A stretch of DNA of 43,086 nt, taken from the NCBI GenBank assembly GCA_002724245.1, contig PBOG01000136.1, forward strand, positions 1-43,086. The letters run 5' to 3'. A program made the position numbers and the translations under genes. Below the pieces are notes generated by a model. That model was not told the origin of the DNA. It saw nothing but the letters and a program-made list of their open reading frames with translations, and searched no databases. Source of the DNA: Planctomycetaceae bacterium (lineage in GTDB: Bacteria > Planctomycetota > Planctomycetia > Pirellulales > Pirellulaceae). The first letter of the stretch is position 1, and each line of letters begins with the position of its first letter. This document shows positions 27,542 through 36,943 of this stretch, in pieces.

Positions 27542-29053
27542 CTAGGAACGGTCTGCTGGTTGCTGTAGTGCTTGGGCATCTCCTCCATGTTTTGCCACGG
27601 GAATGTCCGATTCGTCGCTCGGCACAACTGCATGATCCATTGCTGTTGTGTCAACGACAGAGCTCTCAATTTCAACTTCGGAGAACTTCGCCTTCGAACA
27701 AATCAACTCGATCACCTTACGTTCTACGATGAGATTGGACAGCGTGTCCATCTGCCCGCGTTTTTCCATGCGTGCGCGCACTCGTCGGGGCGATTCGTCA
27801 CTCTGAATTGCAATATTCCGAATTTCATCGTCGTAATCCGAATCCGTCGCCTCGATACCTTCGTCTTCAGCGATGCGTTCGAAAATAAAATGTTCCTTGA
27901 GCGCTTTCCGAGCAGATTCCTGACTGTTTTGTTGAAACGAATTCGCATAAGCCTGAATCGTCTCGTCGTCCAAACCGGCAGACCGCAGCTCCATCACTGC
28001 CCTCTGCAACTCACGACTCGATTGGCGCTGAAGCAGATCAGGAGGCAGCTCCCAGTCCGCTGAAGCGGTCAAAACAGCTGTAATCTGCTCCCGCATACTC
28101 TGATTTTGCCTCTGTTCCAGCTCACGTTGCAACTGTTCTTGAATTGCGTCGCGCAAATCGCCTTCGTCGGAAAATCCACCAATCTCGTCGAGGAATGCTG
28201 GGGTCAGCTCAGGGTATTCGAGATGCTGCACCTCAAGGACGTCGATTTCCAGGTCCACTTCCTGACCGCGCAATGCTTCGTCAGCTAACTGATCGCCGAG
28301 GGTAAGCTTGGTCTCACGTCGCTCTCCAGCGCTAGCACCGACAACGACGCTCCCAAAATCTTCGATCTGAGCATCTCGAAGACTTAACTTCGGTCGCAAT
28401 TGAATGTTTTCGCCCTCTAGCTCAGACAACACCTTGCCGTCGTGCTTGAAAACGATGTCAAGCGTCAAATAGTCGTCCAATTCAACGGCTTCTGTTTTCG
28501 TTTTCCGCTCTGCGTATCGCGACAACGACCTCTGCAAACGTTCATCGATGTCTGCGCTACCAAATTCGCGCACTGGCCTTTCCAGCTCAAGATCCTTCCA
28601 TTCCGGCAATTCAAACTCGGGACGAACCTCGATATCAAACTCAAATGTAAAGTCACCTTCCTGCGGCAACTCCACGGAGCCAATATCGAGATCTGGTTCG
28701 CTAATTGCGGAAAACTGATGTTCTTCGCTCACTTGCTCCAGACTATCAAGCAACAAAGATCCTTTGACTTTGTCCGACACCTGGTCTCGGAATCGTTTGG
28801 CAACCAGTTGGCGGGGAGCCCGACCGGGGCGAAAACCTGGGACCTCAGCAGTCGGAATGAGCTCGCCTAGCTCGCTTTCTACATAGCGATCGATATCAGC
28901 CCGTGATACCGTCACTGTGACATGCCGCTGACAATCGCCCGGACTTTCAACCTGAACCTCAAGAGACAACCGATCTGGCCCCTCTTGCTCGGCCGCCAGT
29001 TCTTCCGCTTCAAGTTCGTCAGGCGTTACTTCGTCAGTAATATCGCTACTCAT
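27542..29053 (-). CDS. tig: Trigger factor, ribosome-associated chaperone
   Basis: The 503-residue product is longer than typical trigger factors (about 430). After an acidic N-terminal extension of about 30 residues comes the ribosome-binding domain with the signature VPGFRPGRAPRQLVAKRF. A PPIase-position domain follows (DDYLTLDIVFKHDGKVLSEL) and then the long helical C-terminal arms (DEIGGFSDEGDLRDAIQEQL onward). About 45 poorly structured residues end the protein. It binds at the ribosome exit and shields nascent chains. The ATG at 29053 has GGTGGA close upstream. A tRNA-Gly gene precedes it and the two clpP genes follow, the tig-clpP order being common in bacteria. Confidence 0.95.
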   Translation of the reverse strand: MSSDITDEVTPDELEAEELAAEQEGPDRLSLEVQVESPGDCQRHVTVTVSRADIDRYVESELGELIPTAEVPGFRPGRAPRQLVAKRFRDQVSDKVKGSLLLDSLEQVSEEHQFSAISEPDLDIGSVELPQEGDFTFEFDIEVRPEFELPEWKDLELERPVREFGSADIDERLQRSLSRYAERKTKTEAVELDDYLTLDIVFKHDGKVLSELEGENIQLRPKLSLRDAQIEDFGSVVVGASAGERRETKLTLGDQLADEALRGQEVDLEIDVLEVQHLEYPELTPAFLDEIGGFSDEGDLRDAIQEQLQRELEQRQNQSMREQITAVLTASADWELPPDLLQRQSSRELQRAVMELRSAGLDDETIQAYANSFQQNSQESARKALKEHFIFERIAEDEGIEATDSDYDDEIRNIAIQSDESPRRVRARMEKRGQMDTLSNLIVERKVIELICSKAKFSEVEIESSVVDTTAMDHAVVPSDESDIPVAKHGGDAQALQQPADRS

Positions 29054-29195
29054 ACATCCACCCATCAAAGCCAGACGGCCAAAGAGACAAAGAGAAAGCG
29101 CTCTGTACAGGCCTTATGCATGATACGAAACGCCGCCGGCGACGGGGGCACAGCAATCTTGACTTCCCGTCGCTACGGATGCGCCGCTCCACCAG

Positions 29196-29268
29196 AGCGG
29201 GTGATGGGATTCGAACCCACGACAACAACGTTGGCAACGTTGTGCTCTGCCAACTGAGCTACACCCGC
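29196..29268 (-). tRNA. tRNA-Gly(GCC)
   Basis: On the minus strand a 73-nt cloverleaf can be folded: acceptor GCGGGTG/CACCCGC, D-arm with AGCTCAGTTGGCAGAGC, and anticodon stem CAACG/CGTTG around TTGCCAA, giving anticodon GCC. The T-arm is GTGGGTTCGAATCCCAT. The discriminator base is T and CCA is not encoded. It lies 142 bp upstream of tig on the same strand. Confidence 0.96.
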
Positions 29269-29332
29269 AATTCACCACATCGCCAAGGCCCCGAGCCGAC
29301 TCGAATGCCACCAACGACACGCTGAATTACGG

Positions 29333-29360
29333 ATTATAGGACGGTCGTTCCCGCTTGCAA
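29333..29360 (-). promoter_or_regulatory. Sigma70-like promoter for tRNA-Gly and perhaps tig
   Basis: On the minus strand TTGCAA (29355-29360) is followed after 16 bp by a perfect TATAAT (29333-29338). The expected start is about 60 nt before the tRNA 5' end. With no clear terminator between tRNA and tig, read-through into tig is possible. Confidence 0.7.
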
Positions 29361-29537
29361 GGGCAGTTAAGGGGACTTGAAACAGGTTGTCGGCCTCCCC
29401 AAATGACCTTGAAAACCAATGGGGCTTCCCCTATTACTCGCCAACTCTCTTCCTGAAAAACGCCCATTCGGCAAAACCAGCCACGAAATCAGCGCCAGCG
29501 TGCGCCGGCAGCGTCCCACTGTAAGGCATTTTCGCCT

Positions 29538-30812
29538 ATGCATCAGCGTTTGCTCCCAAATCGTTTGAGACACTCGGCCAAACCGGTTCGCACTCTCTTC
29601 CATGGGGCGAGTGTCGCCCTCTGCCTGTGGTGCTGCCTGGCTTCGGCAGGGCGTGAGCTGTCCTCAAAACCCAAAATCGACTTTGTCGCCACGGGTTCCG
29701 CAGTGTTACGGGCGGGCCCAGGCAAGCACTTTTACGCCACGAATCGGATTCCGAGAAATACTCGGCTGGAATGCTATCAAAAGGCTTCGGAGGACTGGGT
29801 AGCGGTAAGGCCTGTCGAATCGAGTTTCAGTCTCGTTGCGAAAGAAGACATTCTCGTCACAGACGATCATCGTGTGGGGCAAACATCTTCGGCGAATGTG
29901 AAGTGCTGGATTGGCTCTCGCCTCATGGGAACATTCAACTTGCAGTCGGTCGTACAACTCAAACAGGGTGAGCGTCTGCTGATTCGAGGCGTACGAACTG
30001 TGACACTTCACCACGGCGTTCCCTCCCAGACGATGTATGAAATTGCACCGCCTAGCGGTGAATTTCGCTGGATCCACAAATCAAATCTCCGGTCCGAACA
30101 TTCCGGTCGGTTGTCGCGAGCAGAGCACAGCAAGCCAGTCTCTGGCCTCGCTGACTCATTTGTGGCTCGCTCCACATACCACCGGCCTATAACCAATCCA
30201 AACGCGCAGATATTGTCGCCAGCTGCAACATCCCAAGCAGCCGACCCCAACAACGGACAGGCAACGATTAACGGGCTGGTACTTCAACTCACCTCCACAA
30301 TCGCTCAACCGATGGAGCAATGGACTTTCGACACATTGCACCATGAAACTGCCAGGTTGGCCAAATATGGCAAGAACATTGTGACACGGGCCCGCGCCCA
30401 CAAATTACTGACGCGCATCGACCGTCTTTCCAGCCTGAAAAAAGAAGCTCTCTCTAACCCTTTGCGGATTCAGTACAAACGATCCAATGAATCGAGTATC
30501 TATGACGGTCAACAAGGACCGGTGGGCACAGGTGTGAGACAACCAGGTGCCAGTCGCACTGCAGGAGAGCAAAACGGTTGGCTACTACCGACCGTTTCAA
30601 AAGTCGATGCTCAAAAGCGAATCCCCCCCTACGTGCTCAAGAATGATCTCGGCAAGATCACCGCATTCGTCACTCCCTCACCCGGGTTAAATCTACACCG
30701 CTACTGTAAGCAACGAGTACGTATTCGTGGCAAACGGGAATTCTTGAGGCACTCGCAGGTGCCACACGTGACGGCCACACGCGTCATTCAGAGCACTCAC
30801 AGACAGTACTAG
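29538..30812 (+). CDS. Exported SH3-like domain protein, function unknown
   Basis: The 424-residue product has a long basic N-region and a hydrophobic core (ASVALCLWCCLASAG), fitting a signal peptide. Residues about 46-110 read as a bacterial SH3-like domain (IDFVATGSAVLRAGPGKHFY, LECYQKASEDWVAVRP). A second beta-rich stretch (VKCWIGSRLMGTFNLQSVVQ to FRWIHKSNLRSEH) resembles another SH3-like unit. The rest is Ser/Thr/Gln-rich with one helical part (TARLAKYGKNIVTRARAHKLL, then TRIDRLSSLKKEAL). SH3-like repeats often bind peptidoglycan or other envelope polymers; no catalytic domain is attached. It converges on the oxidoreductase gene at 30920. Similar exported proteins recur in planctomycetes without assigned roles. 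Confidence 0.75.
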   Translation: MHQRLLPNRLRHSAKPVRTLFHGASVALCLWCCLASAGRELSSKPKIDFVATGSAVLRAGPGKHFYATNRIPRNTRLECYQKASEDWVAVRPVESSFSLVAKEDILVTDDHRVGQTSSANVKCWIGSRLMGTFNLQSVVQLKQGERLLIRGVRTVTLHHGVPSQTMYEIAPPSGEFRWIHKSNLRSEHSGRLSRAEHSKPVSGLADSFVARSTYHRPITNPNAQILSPAATSQAADPNNGQATINGLVLQLTSTIAQPMEQWTFDTLHHETARLAKYGKNIVTRARAHKLLTRIDRLSSLKKEALSNPLRIQYKRSNESSIYDGQQGPVGTGVRQPGASRTAGEQNGWLLPTVSKVDAQKRIPPYVLKNDLGKITAFVTPSPGLNLHRYCKQRVRIRGKREFLRHSQVPHVTATRVIQSTHRQY

Positions 30813-30825
30813 AGCTATCGCCCAT

Positions 30826-30855
30826 AGGACAACACGGGCCCGTGTCAATTGTCCT
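30826..30855. terminator. GC-rich hairpin between convergent genes, possible terminator
   Basis: Outer arms AGGACAA (30826-30832) and TTGTCCT (30849-30855) enclose the palindrome ACACGGGCCCGTGT (30832-30845). There is no following T-run on either strand, so termination is suggested mainly by position between converging stop codons. Confidence 0.35.
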
Positions 30856-30919
30856 CCTGCGGTGATCCGCTATCGGCCGCGGTCAACCACAACCATTTAT
30901 GGCCATCGCTTGTTGCGCA

Positions 30920-31945
30920 TCAGGCCTGTGGATTGGCCAACATATCGACAACAGCACGTACTCCCGCACGACCATCAAGCGCCGTCCCAACTCCACTTTC
31001 CATCCCCTGCGACGCTTGCACGAAAGCTTCCATTTGGCCGCAGTACGCCTGCATACGCCCCATTTCAAATGCCGCGTTGGCATTGTCAAATTCGACTGGG
31101 GGCTGTTTGTGCACGGTTTCCCACTTTCCACCACGTGCCACACGAAGTTCGTCAAATGGATTCAAATCAATCAATCCATCGTCACCCATAATACGAAAAC
31201 GAAAATCTTCTCCGGAGAAACCGGGCGTTGGCACCATGCTGGAAGACCAAAATGTGGCCATGGCGCCATTCGCAAAAGACAATAATGCCATTGTCGTATT
31301 TTCATTCGGGTTGTCTTCTCTCAATGTGGCAGAGTGTCCCACGGCACTACTGACCTCTGTGCCCATCCACCAACGACACAAATCGACATTATGTGGAGCA
31401 CTGTTCAACAAATGGGCGACACTTCGCGGATCTCGCCACCATCCCCAGTCGCCACCAAAACCGGAGTCCGCTCGCATCGCCTCAGCATCAAAAAGCGCTG
31501 ACATCTGAATGCAGCGGACAGACCCGATCGCACCAGATTGGATTAACTCACGCGTAAGCAAATTCGAGTCCCTGAAACGCTGGTGGTAACCAACCGACAA
31601 AGTTAGCCCACGTTGATCGAACGCCTCAATCAGCCGGTCACAATCTTCCAGAGACGTTGCCAGGGGCTTCTCGATGAGTGCATGCTTGCCAGTCTCCGCC
31701 GCCAACAAACCTTCCTCAACGTGACAATGGTGCGGCGTCGCAATCACAATCGCGTCCAAATCATCTCGACGGATAAGGGAAGCTGTGTCCGGTTCCCAGG
31801 CAATTTGATAATCCGTAGCAAGCTTGACCGCCCGCTCGCCACCTGCCACTGCGACGATTTCCGTTGTTTCCAAACGATGTGCAGCATCAACGTGCGTCCG
31901 CCCCATGAATCCTGATCCCGTTACACCGATCCTAACACGTGCCAT
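30920..31945 (-). CDS. Gfo/Idh/MocA family oxidoreductase (myo-inositol dehydrogenase-like)
   Basis: The 341-residue product has the Rossmann start RIGVTGSGFMGRTHVDAA, LDAIVIATPHHCHVEEGLLA and the signature KHALIEKPLATSLEDCDRLI with the conserved EKP lysine. The sheet domain has VGYHQRFRDSNLLTRELI and RSVAHLLNSAPHNVDLCRWW, in which the NxxxHNxD-like pattern carries the probable catalytic His. The arrangement resembles inositol or scyllo-inositol dehydrogenases, but the substrate is not determined. GAGAGAGG precedes the ATG at 31945 by eight bases. It lies 108 bp downstream of the ABC permease/protease gene on the same strand, with a 10-bp-stem hairpin between, so it is probably transcribed separately. 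Confidence 0.9.
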   Translation of the reverse strand: MARVRIGVTGSGFMGRTHVDAAHRLETTEIVAVAGGERAVKLATDYQIAWEPDTASLIRRDDLDAIVIATPHHCHVEEGLLAAETGKHALIEKPLATSLEDCDRLIEAFDQRGLTLSVGYHQRFRDSNLLTRELIQSGAIGSVRCIQMSALFDAEAMRADSGFGGDWGWWRDPRSVAHLLNSAPHNVDLCRWWMGTEVSSAVGHSATLREDNPNENTTMALLSFANGAMATFWSSSMVPTPGFSGEDFRFRIMGDDGLIDLNPFDELRVARGGKWETVHKQPPVEFDNANAAFEMGRMQAYCGQMEAFVQASQGMESGVGTALDGRAGVRAVVDMLANPQA

Positions 31946-31991
31946 GAATCATACCTCTCTCTATGGGATAACAGGTCCTGACTAGCGAAAT

Positions 31992-32020
31992 CCTCAACGC
32001 GTGTGGCCTGCGCGTTGAGG
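31992..32020 (-). terminator. Stable hairpin downstream of the ABC/CPBP gene
   Basis: CCTCAACGCG (31992-32001) and CGCGTTGAGG (32011-32020) form a perfect 10-bp stem with a 9-base loop. It starts 33 bp after the stop codon of the permease gene. The T-run on the minus strand is poor (ATTTCGC), so termination may need Rho or be partial. Confidence 0.5.
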
Positions 32021-32053
32021 CCGAACAAGAATGCGCGCACTCGGCTGGCACGA

Positions 32054-34366
32054 TCAAGGCGTCTCTACTGGTTCCTGATGATTGCTGGACGGGAGCAAAT
32101 ACCTGGTTGCCAACCCAAGCATACCAAGACCAACAAGCACCGATGCCAACGACACAACAAGCCACGCCAACGGCAAATGAGCTCTTTCATCATGGCCGAA
32201 ACCCAGGTCTTCCAGCTCACTCTGGTAATAGGCAATCAAGAGAACAGAACCATTGTGACAGGTGTGAATCAGGATTCCAGGCAAGATGCTTCGCGTACGC
32301 CAGCAGACCCAGCCCAACACGATACCCAAGAAAGTACTCGGCAAGAATCGCTCCAGCGCCAGGACACTTGTGACAACATGAAAAGCTCCGAACAAGGTCG
32401 CCGAAAACAATATCGCTCGGGCCGGCGAAGTCACGCGAGACAGCGAACTGAACAAGTAGCCACGAAATAGCCACTCTTCACAAATTGCCGGACAAACCGC
32501 CAACGCAACAATCAATAAGGCCACATTCACTTCCCGCCATGACCGCAACTGCTGGTTCACGGTTTCGATCAAGTCAGGACCAAATGACAACAATCCCAGC
32601 CATTGATTCAATAAACAAATTTCGTAGGCCAATGGCCAGAGCGCAAGCCCCAGTAACAGACCGGCAGGAAACGCAATCCAAGGAGGTCGCCGGAGTCGAA
32701 AAGTCTCTGCCAAGTTGAGCCGCTGTAAACGTGCCACTACCCAGGGCAAAAAACCAAACACGAGTAACGTCGTCGCGCCGGCCATCAACAATTGATAGTA
32801 AACGCCCGACCTTGCGCCCCAACGCCCCAGTAAGTTGGCGCCGACAAAGTACACCGGAAACACCAAGGCAACACAAAATAACGCGGCAGACACACTCGGA
32901 ACTTCTGGGCGGCGTTTGGTTGGACGCAACAACTCAAGCCAGGTTACCTGGCTTCCGTAAAGCACGGCATCGGTACCAAAAATCCTCCCTGCCAGACCGA
33001 GCGCCGCCATAGCGTAGAACAGTGTCGAAAGAATCGTCGCTGTCGCGAGTGCAGGATTCACGGCGTCCTGAAACAAGTCCCTGGCCAACAACACTACATT
33101 GATGACTGGAACAATCGCCAAGAGCTGGTTGAATACCAACCCTGGAGTCAATGCCAGTACTCCCGGAAACAACGCCAACAAAATGACAGGAATCAAATAC
33201 GATTGCGCTTCTTTAAAACTGCGAGCAAAACTGGTTAGTGCCAACAGAATCGCGGCAAAGAACGACGCGAACAACACCATTAAACCAAGAGTCTTTGCCA
33301 ACACGCTCAGACTCATGCCGCCGGGCCCGAACACCATTTGCTCTACGCCTGTCACTACGATCGTCAACGCCATCGCGCCCAAATTGACGACAGCCGTCAA
33401 GAGTGACACCGTAACCACCGCAACGTATTTCCCTGCCAATAAGCCAAGACGTGGCACGGGAGCAGCCATCAATGTTTCCAGGGTGCCGCGTTCACGTTCG
33501 CCTGCAGTCAGGTCAATAGCTGGGTAAACAGCACCCGTGACCGTCATCAAAATGAGAATTAGTGGAATCAGTGTGCTCGCAAATGAAACCGGTTTCGCGT
33601 TGACCAGTTCATGTTCCATTGCCACCGGTAATTCAAGCGGCCAATTCAATCTCAACATCGCAGGCAAGCGACGCTCGACAAAATCCTGATTCAGCAGATC
33701 CAACCGCTCCTCGCAATAACGCACTGCAGCTTCACTGATTGGAGAAGCAGACCGGTAAACGTAAACTCCAGTTAGTGGACGAGGCCGATTAGGCCGGTCC
33801 GACCGGGAAACGTTTGTCAGACGCAATCCCAGGTCAATCACGCCCTCGCGAACAGCTTCATCCAAATAGCCCGGACGAATCACAACGATGCTCACGCGAC
33901 GAACTTCAGGAATGGCCGGGTTTTGCAGTAGTTGATCTGACAACTCTGGGGACTTTTCGACCGCTGGCTCCGGAAGGCTTTTTGCATCCTCGCCAAGCTC
34001 AGTATCAGCCAGATCCGCTCCACCAGCCCCTTGTACGGCAGCCAGCTTCTCATCTCGCTGCAACTTGAATATTCGGTTCCCTTCAGACAAGAACGACTGC
34101 AAAGAAGTTCTGGCTTCCTCGGACTCTACACCGATCTGCAATTCAACACGACCCAACGGTTCAAACGCGGTCATGATGAACTTCTGGAAGGCAAGCCCTA
34201 GAAGCGAATAAAGCAAGGGGGGCATCAGGAGCAACGTCACGATCGTCCGACGGTCTCGCAAGGTCTCACGCAACTCCTTGAGACACAATCGAAGCAAACG
34301 CGTCGGCATTCCGCGCACAGATCGTCTGCGTTGCCGAGATTCGAAGCCTGCTGGATTGTCGACCAT
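32054..34366 (-). CDS. ABC-2 (NatB-like) permease fused to a CPBP intramembrane protease
   Basis: The 770-residue product joins two membrane proteins. Residues 1-540 are an ABC-2 exporter permease of NatB type: RLLRLCLKELRETLRDRRT, a large extracytoplasmic domain of about 200 residues, and the membrane half with LTAGERERGTLETLMAAPV. The last 200 residues are a CPBP/Abi-type protease with its motifs: EEWLFRG (Glu630, Glu631), FGAFH (His663) and HTCHN (His701, Asn705). All metal and catalytic positions are present, so proteolysis is likely. The ATPase gene lies 18 bp upstream. Such fusions are known among planctomycetes and relatives; the transported substrate and protease target are not. An ATG at 34309 is an alternative start and fits the usual permease N-terminus better. 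Confidence 0.9.
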   Translation of the reverse strand: MVDNPAGFESRQRRRSVRGMPTRLLRLCLKELRETLRDRRTIVTLLLMPPLLYSLLGLAFQKFIMTAFEPLGRVELQIGVESEEARTSLQSFLSEGNRIFKLQRDEKLAAVQGAGGADLADTELGEDAKSLPEPAVEKSPELSDQLLQNPAIPEVRRVSIVVIRPGYLDEAVREGVIDLGLRLTNVSRSDRPNRPRPLTGVYVYRSASPISEAAVRYCEERLDLLNQDFVERRLPAMLRLNWPLELPVAMEHELVNAKPVSFASTLIPLILILMTVTGAVYPAIDLTAGERERGTLETLMAAPVPRLGLLAGKYVAVVTVSLLTAVVNLGAMALTIVVTGVEQMVFGPGGMSLSVLAKTLGLMVLFASFFAAILLALTSFARSFKEAQSYLIPVILLALFPGVLALTPGLVFNQLLAIVPVINVVLLARDLFQDAVNPALATATILSTLFYAMAALGLAGRIFGTDAVLYGSQVTWLELLRPTKRRPEVPSVSAALFCVALVFPVYFVGANLLGRWGARSGVYYQLLMAGATTLLVFGFLPWVVARLQRLNLAETFRLRRPPWIAFPAGLLLGLALWPLAYEICLLNQWLGLLSFGPDLIETVNQQLRSWREVNVALLIVALAVCPAICEEWLFRGYLFSSLSRVTSPARAILFSATLFGAFHVVTSVLALERFLPSTFLGIVLGWVCWRTRSILPGILIHTCHNGSVLLIAYYQSELEDLGFGHDERAHLPLAWLVVSLASVLVGLGMLGLATRYLLPSSNHQEPVETP

Positions 34367-34384
34367 ATTGAGATTGTGCCCAGA

Positions 34385-35185
34385 TCAGCCCTTCTGCGGG
34401 TCACTTGCTTCTGGCTGGGGTGCGAATGTCTGCGGTGCCGGTGGCGCGGCTCTTCGATCACCGCGAAAAAGCTGTGTAAACATTGCGACCAGCGTATTAC
34501 AGCCGGTATTGCGCTGCAGCTCAGCTAATGTCCCCTCTTGCCACAATCTGCCTTGATGCAAGAGGCCAAAACGATTGCACAATCGTTGTGCCTCGTCGAG
34601 TCGGTGTGTGCTGACCAAGACAGCAACACCCTGTTCCCTCAAATACTGAATGTAATCAAAAACAACCTGGCTGCCGACAACATCAAGCCCTCGTGTGGGT
34701 TCATCCAGTAACATCACGGGCGGGGAGTGCATCAGAGCTCTCGCCATAATCACGCGCTGACGCTGGCCAGTACTGATCACACTGCAACGACGGTTCAGGT
34801 AATCACCAAGGTCGAACAGGGTAACCAGTTGATCCAACCGTTCCGCTGCAGCGTGTGGAGACACTCCGTACAAATCAGCAAAAAACAGCAGCATTTCGCG
34901 CACAGTTAACCAGGGATAAATACCATCGTTGGCGGAGACAAGACCGAGGCGGGCCTTGACTTCATCCGCATCGGAAGAACTGCGAAAACCATCTACCAGC
35001 GCATACCCCTCATCCGGTTGCAAGAGCCCCACGATCATACGAATGGTCGTTGTTTTACCAGCACCATTTGGCCCCAGAAGCCCGTACACTTCACCTTTCC
35101 CGATAGAAAACGAAAGTCGGTTCACCGCGAGCACTTCCTGTCCCCCGCTATGAAACCGTTTAGTGAGATTGGTCACTTGAATCAT
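34385..35185 (-). CDS. ABC transporter ATP-binding protein (NatA-like)
   Basis: The 266-residue product carries Walker A GPNGAGKTTT (about 38-47), a Q-loop region LGLVSANDGIYPWLTVREML, the signature ISTGQRQRVIMARAL (STGQR rather than SGGQQ, as in NatA/CcmA relatives), Walker B PPVMLLDEPTRGLD and the switch His in VSTHRLDEAQRLC. A Pro/Ala-rich C-terminal tail follows. It should power the adjoining permease/protease fusion, which begins 18 bp downstream on the same strand; the two form an export operon. The ATG at 35185 is the natural start (MIQVTNLTKRF). Confidence 0.95.
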   Translation of the reverse strand: MIQVTNLTKRFHSGGQEVLAVNRLSFSIGKGEVYGLLGPNGAGKTTTIRMIVGLLQPDEGYALVDGFRSSSDADEVKARLGLVSANDGIYPWLTVREMLLFFADLYGVSPHAAAERLDQLVTLFDLGDYLNRRCSVISTGQRQRVIMARALMHSPPVMLLDEPTRGLDVVGSQVVFDYIQYLREQGVAVLVSTHRLDEAQRLCNRFGLLHQGRLWQEGTLAELQRNTGCNTLVAMFTQLFRGDRRAAPPAPQTFAPQPEASDPQKG

Positions 35186-35503
35186 GCGCTATCCAAACCC
35201 ATTTCAACCGAATTGCTCATCTCACCTGACAATTTTCTGCTCCAAATCTGGCCAGTGACACTCACCCCGTTCAACGCAACGGGGCAATCACCTGGTGCTG
35301 CGTATCAAAACAACCTCGGCAAAACCACCGGCTCCCTCATTCTGGTCTCTGAAACGCTAACTGGCAACGTTCACATGATATGTACTGGCCTGCCGGTGAG
35401 ACGCCGCAGTACGATTGGTCAGCAAATCGATGAAACCGAGCCACGCAGATAATTGGCAGTGGACTGATGAACCCTCCCCACCAACCAGCCGCTGCGTCAT
35501 CAA
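35186..35503. other. Intergenic region with a short hairpin
   Basis: No gene is seen in these 318 bp. CCCCGTT (35265-35271) and AACGGGG (35278-35284) form a 7-bp hairpin with a 6-base loop, 80 bp before the ATPase start and downstream of the MFS gene. It lacks a T-run and could be an attenuator or a weak terminator. Confidence 0.4.
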
Positions 35504-36943
35504 TCAAGAGAGTCTGATCCGATGCGAGGGTCGATAGAAAATCGCCACCGGAAGAATCACTGCGGCGAGCACGCCGAACGTCCAACTTACTGGACTTAGC
35601 AGAACCGCGCACAGATAGTAGAACACGGAGGCCGCAAGGATGGCGATCCAGTTAATGAGATTCATTGCACCAATCATCCGTCCCTTATGTTCTACCGGTG
35701 GTCGTGTCTGCATAAAAACCTGCAGTGGAACGACAAACAAGCCTGCGGATACGCCCAACTCAACCAGGAGCATCCACGCAATCCACTCGACGGGTGCGAT
35801 GGAGAACGATGTTCCTACGGCGGATGCGTCAGTGGCCGGCTCCGCTTCGGCAGGTGCGACGACAACCAGTTCCTCAACGGCAGACACGTCAGCAGCTGAT
35901 TCCGCCTGGGCAGGCATTGCTGCGAAATCAAATAGCCCAAGTCCCGCCAGACAACACAAACCGAACACTAGTCCCCAGGAGCCAAAGGTGACTAATTCAA
36001 AACGGATCCGAGACTGGGACAACTTGCCGGCCAACGCACAGCCCGCCGCGATGCCAAATCCAATACTAGCTGACATGATGCTGGTACGACTGTCACCAAT
36101 TCCCAGCTGGTTCTTACCGAAGGCATTGACCGCCGGCAGGAGAACACCACCAATCATCCAGAACAATGAAGAAACCAACAGGACTCCAAACAACGTGCGG
36201 TCACGAACCAGCATTTTCCAAGTGTCGCGATTCACGAGCAAGGAAGACGGGTCAAACTGCAAGGTCGGCTGTGCTGGTGAAGTCCGACGTATTAACAAGG
36301 AAGTCAGCGTCCCTAGGATTGCAATCGCCAGACAACCGACAGAGATAATCCACAAATCTTCTCGAAGCAGGTCCTTTCCGTAACCGGCGGCGGCGGTCCC
36401 GAAAATGATGGCCAGAAAGGTCGTCATTTGAATGGTTCCATTTGCTGCTGGCAAGTTTCGTTCGGAGAGTAACTCGGGGAGGATCCCATACTTCGCCGGT
36501 CCAAAAAAAGCGCTCTGGGTGCCCATCACTGCCAGAACGCAGAACAACAGGACAAGCGAGGGATCGGCCGAACTTCGAGCCAGCAAAAATACGCACATGC
36601 CAGCCAGCATCACGCCAATCTCAATTCCCTTGCAGAGGACTACGATTCGACGTTTGCTAAGGCGGTCAGAAAGAAAGCCTGCGAAACCGGAAAACAATAC
36701 AAAAGGCAAAGCAAACAGGGCCTGGGCAACTGGCTGATAAACATCGCTTGACTCTGTCTTCTGTGCTACGTCAATGCAAATAAGCAAGACCAATTGCTTG
36801 AAGAGGTTGTCATTGAAAGCACCCAGGAACTGGGTGGCTGTCATCCCTTGAAAAGACCTGTCGTACCGTAACTGGCCAGGACCGGCCGCACTCTCCGCTG
36901 GCAGACTCACCAACCGCGTTTCATGTTGGTTTTCCTGCCCCAT
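35504..36943 (-). CDS. MFS transporter, lysophospholipid transporter (LplT)-like
   Basis: From the ATG at 36943 the product is 479 residues with about twelve spans. FLGAFNDNLFKQLVLLICID in the first helix and SAFFGPAKYGILPELLSERN are characteristic of the LplT group, which flips lysophospholipids across the inner membrane for re-acylation. FAGFLSDRLSKRRIVV is the MFS loop 2-3 motif. An unusual acidic Ala/Val/Glu-rich loop of about 40 residues (AESAADVSAVEELVVVAPAE and onward) lies between later spans. In many bacteria LplT is next to or fused with an acyltransferase; none is adjacent here. CGGAG precedes the start. The longer frame to 37075 is basic and Cys-rich and is rejected. Confidence 0.85.
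   Translation of the reverse strand: MGQENQHETRLVSLPAESAAGPGQLRYDRSFQGMTATQFLGAFNDNLFKQLVLLICIDVAQKTESSDVYQPVAQALFALPFVLFSGFAGFLSDRLSKRRIVVLCKGIEIGVMLAGMCVFLLARSSADPSLVLLFCVLAVMGTQSAFFGPAKYGILPELLSERNLPAANGTIQMTTFLAIIFGTAAAGYGKDLLREDLWIISVGCLAIAILGTLTSLLIRRTSPAQPTLQFDPSSLLVNRDTWKMLVRDRTLFGVLLVSSLFWMIGGVLLPAVNAFGKNQLGIGDSRTSIMSASIGFGIAAGCALAGKLSQSRIRFELVTFGSWGLVFGLCCLAGLGLFDFAAMPAQAESAADVSAVEELVVVAPAEAEPATDASAVGTSFSIAPVEWIAWMLLVELGVSAGLFVVPLQVFMQTRPPVEHKGRMIGAMNLINWIAILAASVFYYLCAVLLSPVSWTFGVLAAVILPVAIFYRPSHRIRLS

Noticed and set aside
29046-29325. Short open frames on both strands across the tRNA
   Set aside because: The region folds as a complete tRNA-Gly with a promoter; the frames are by-products.
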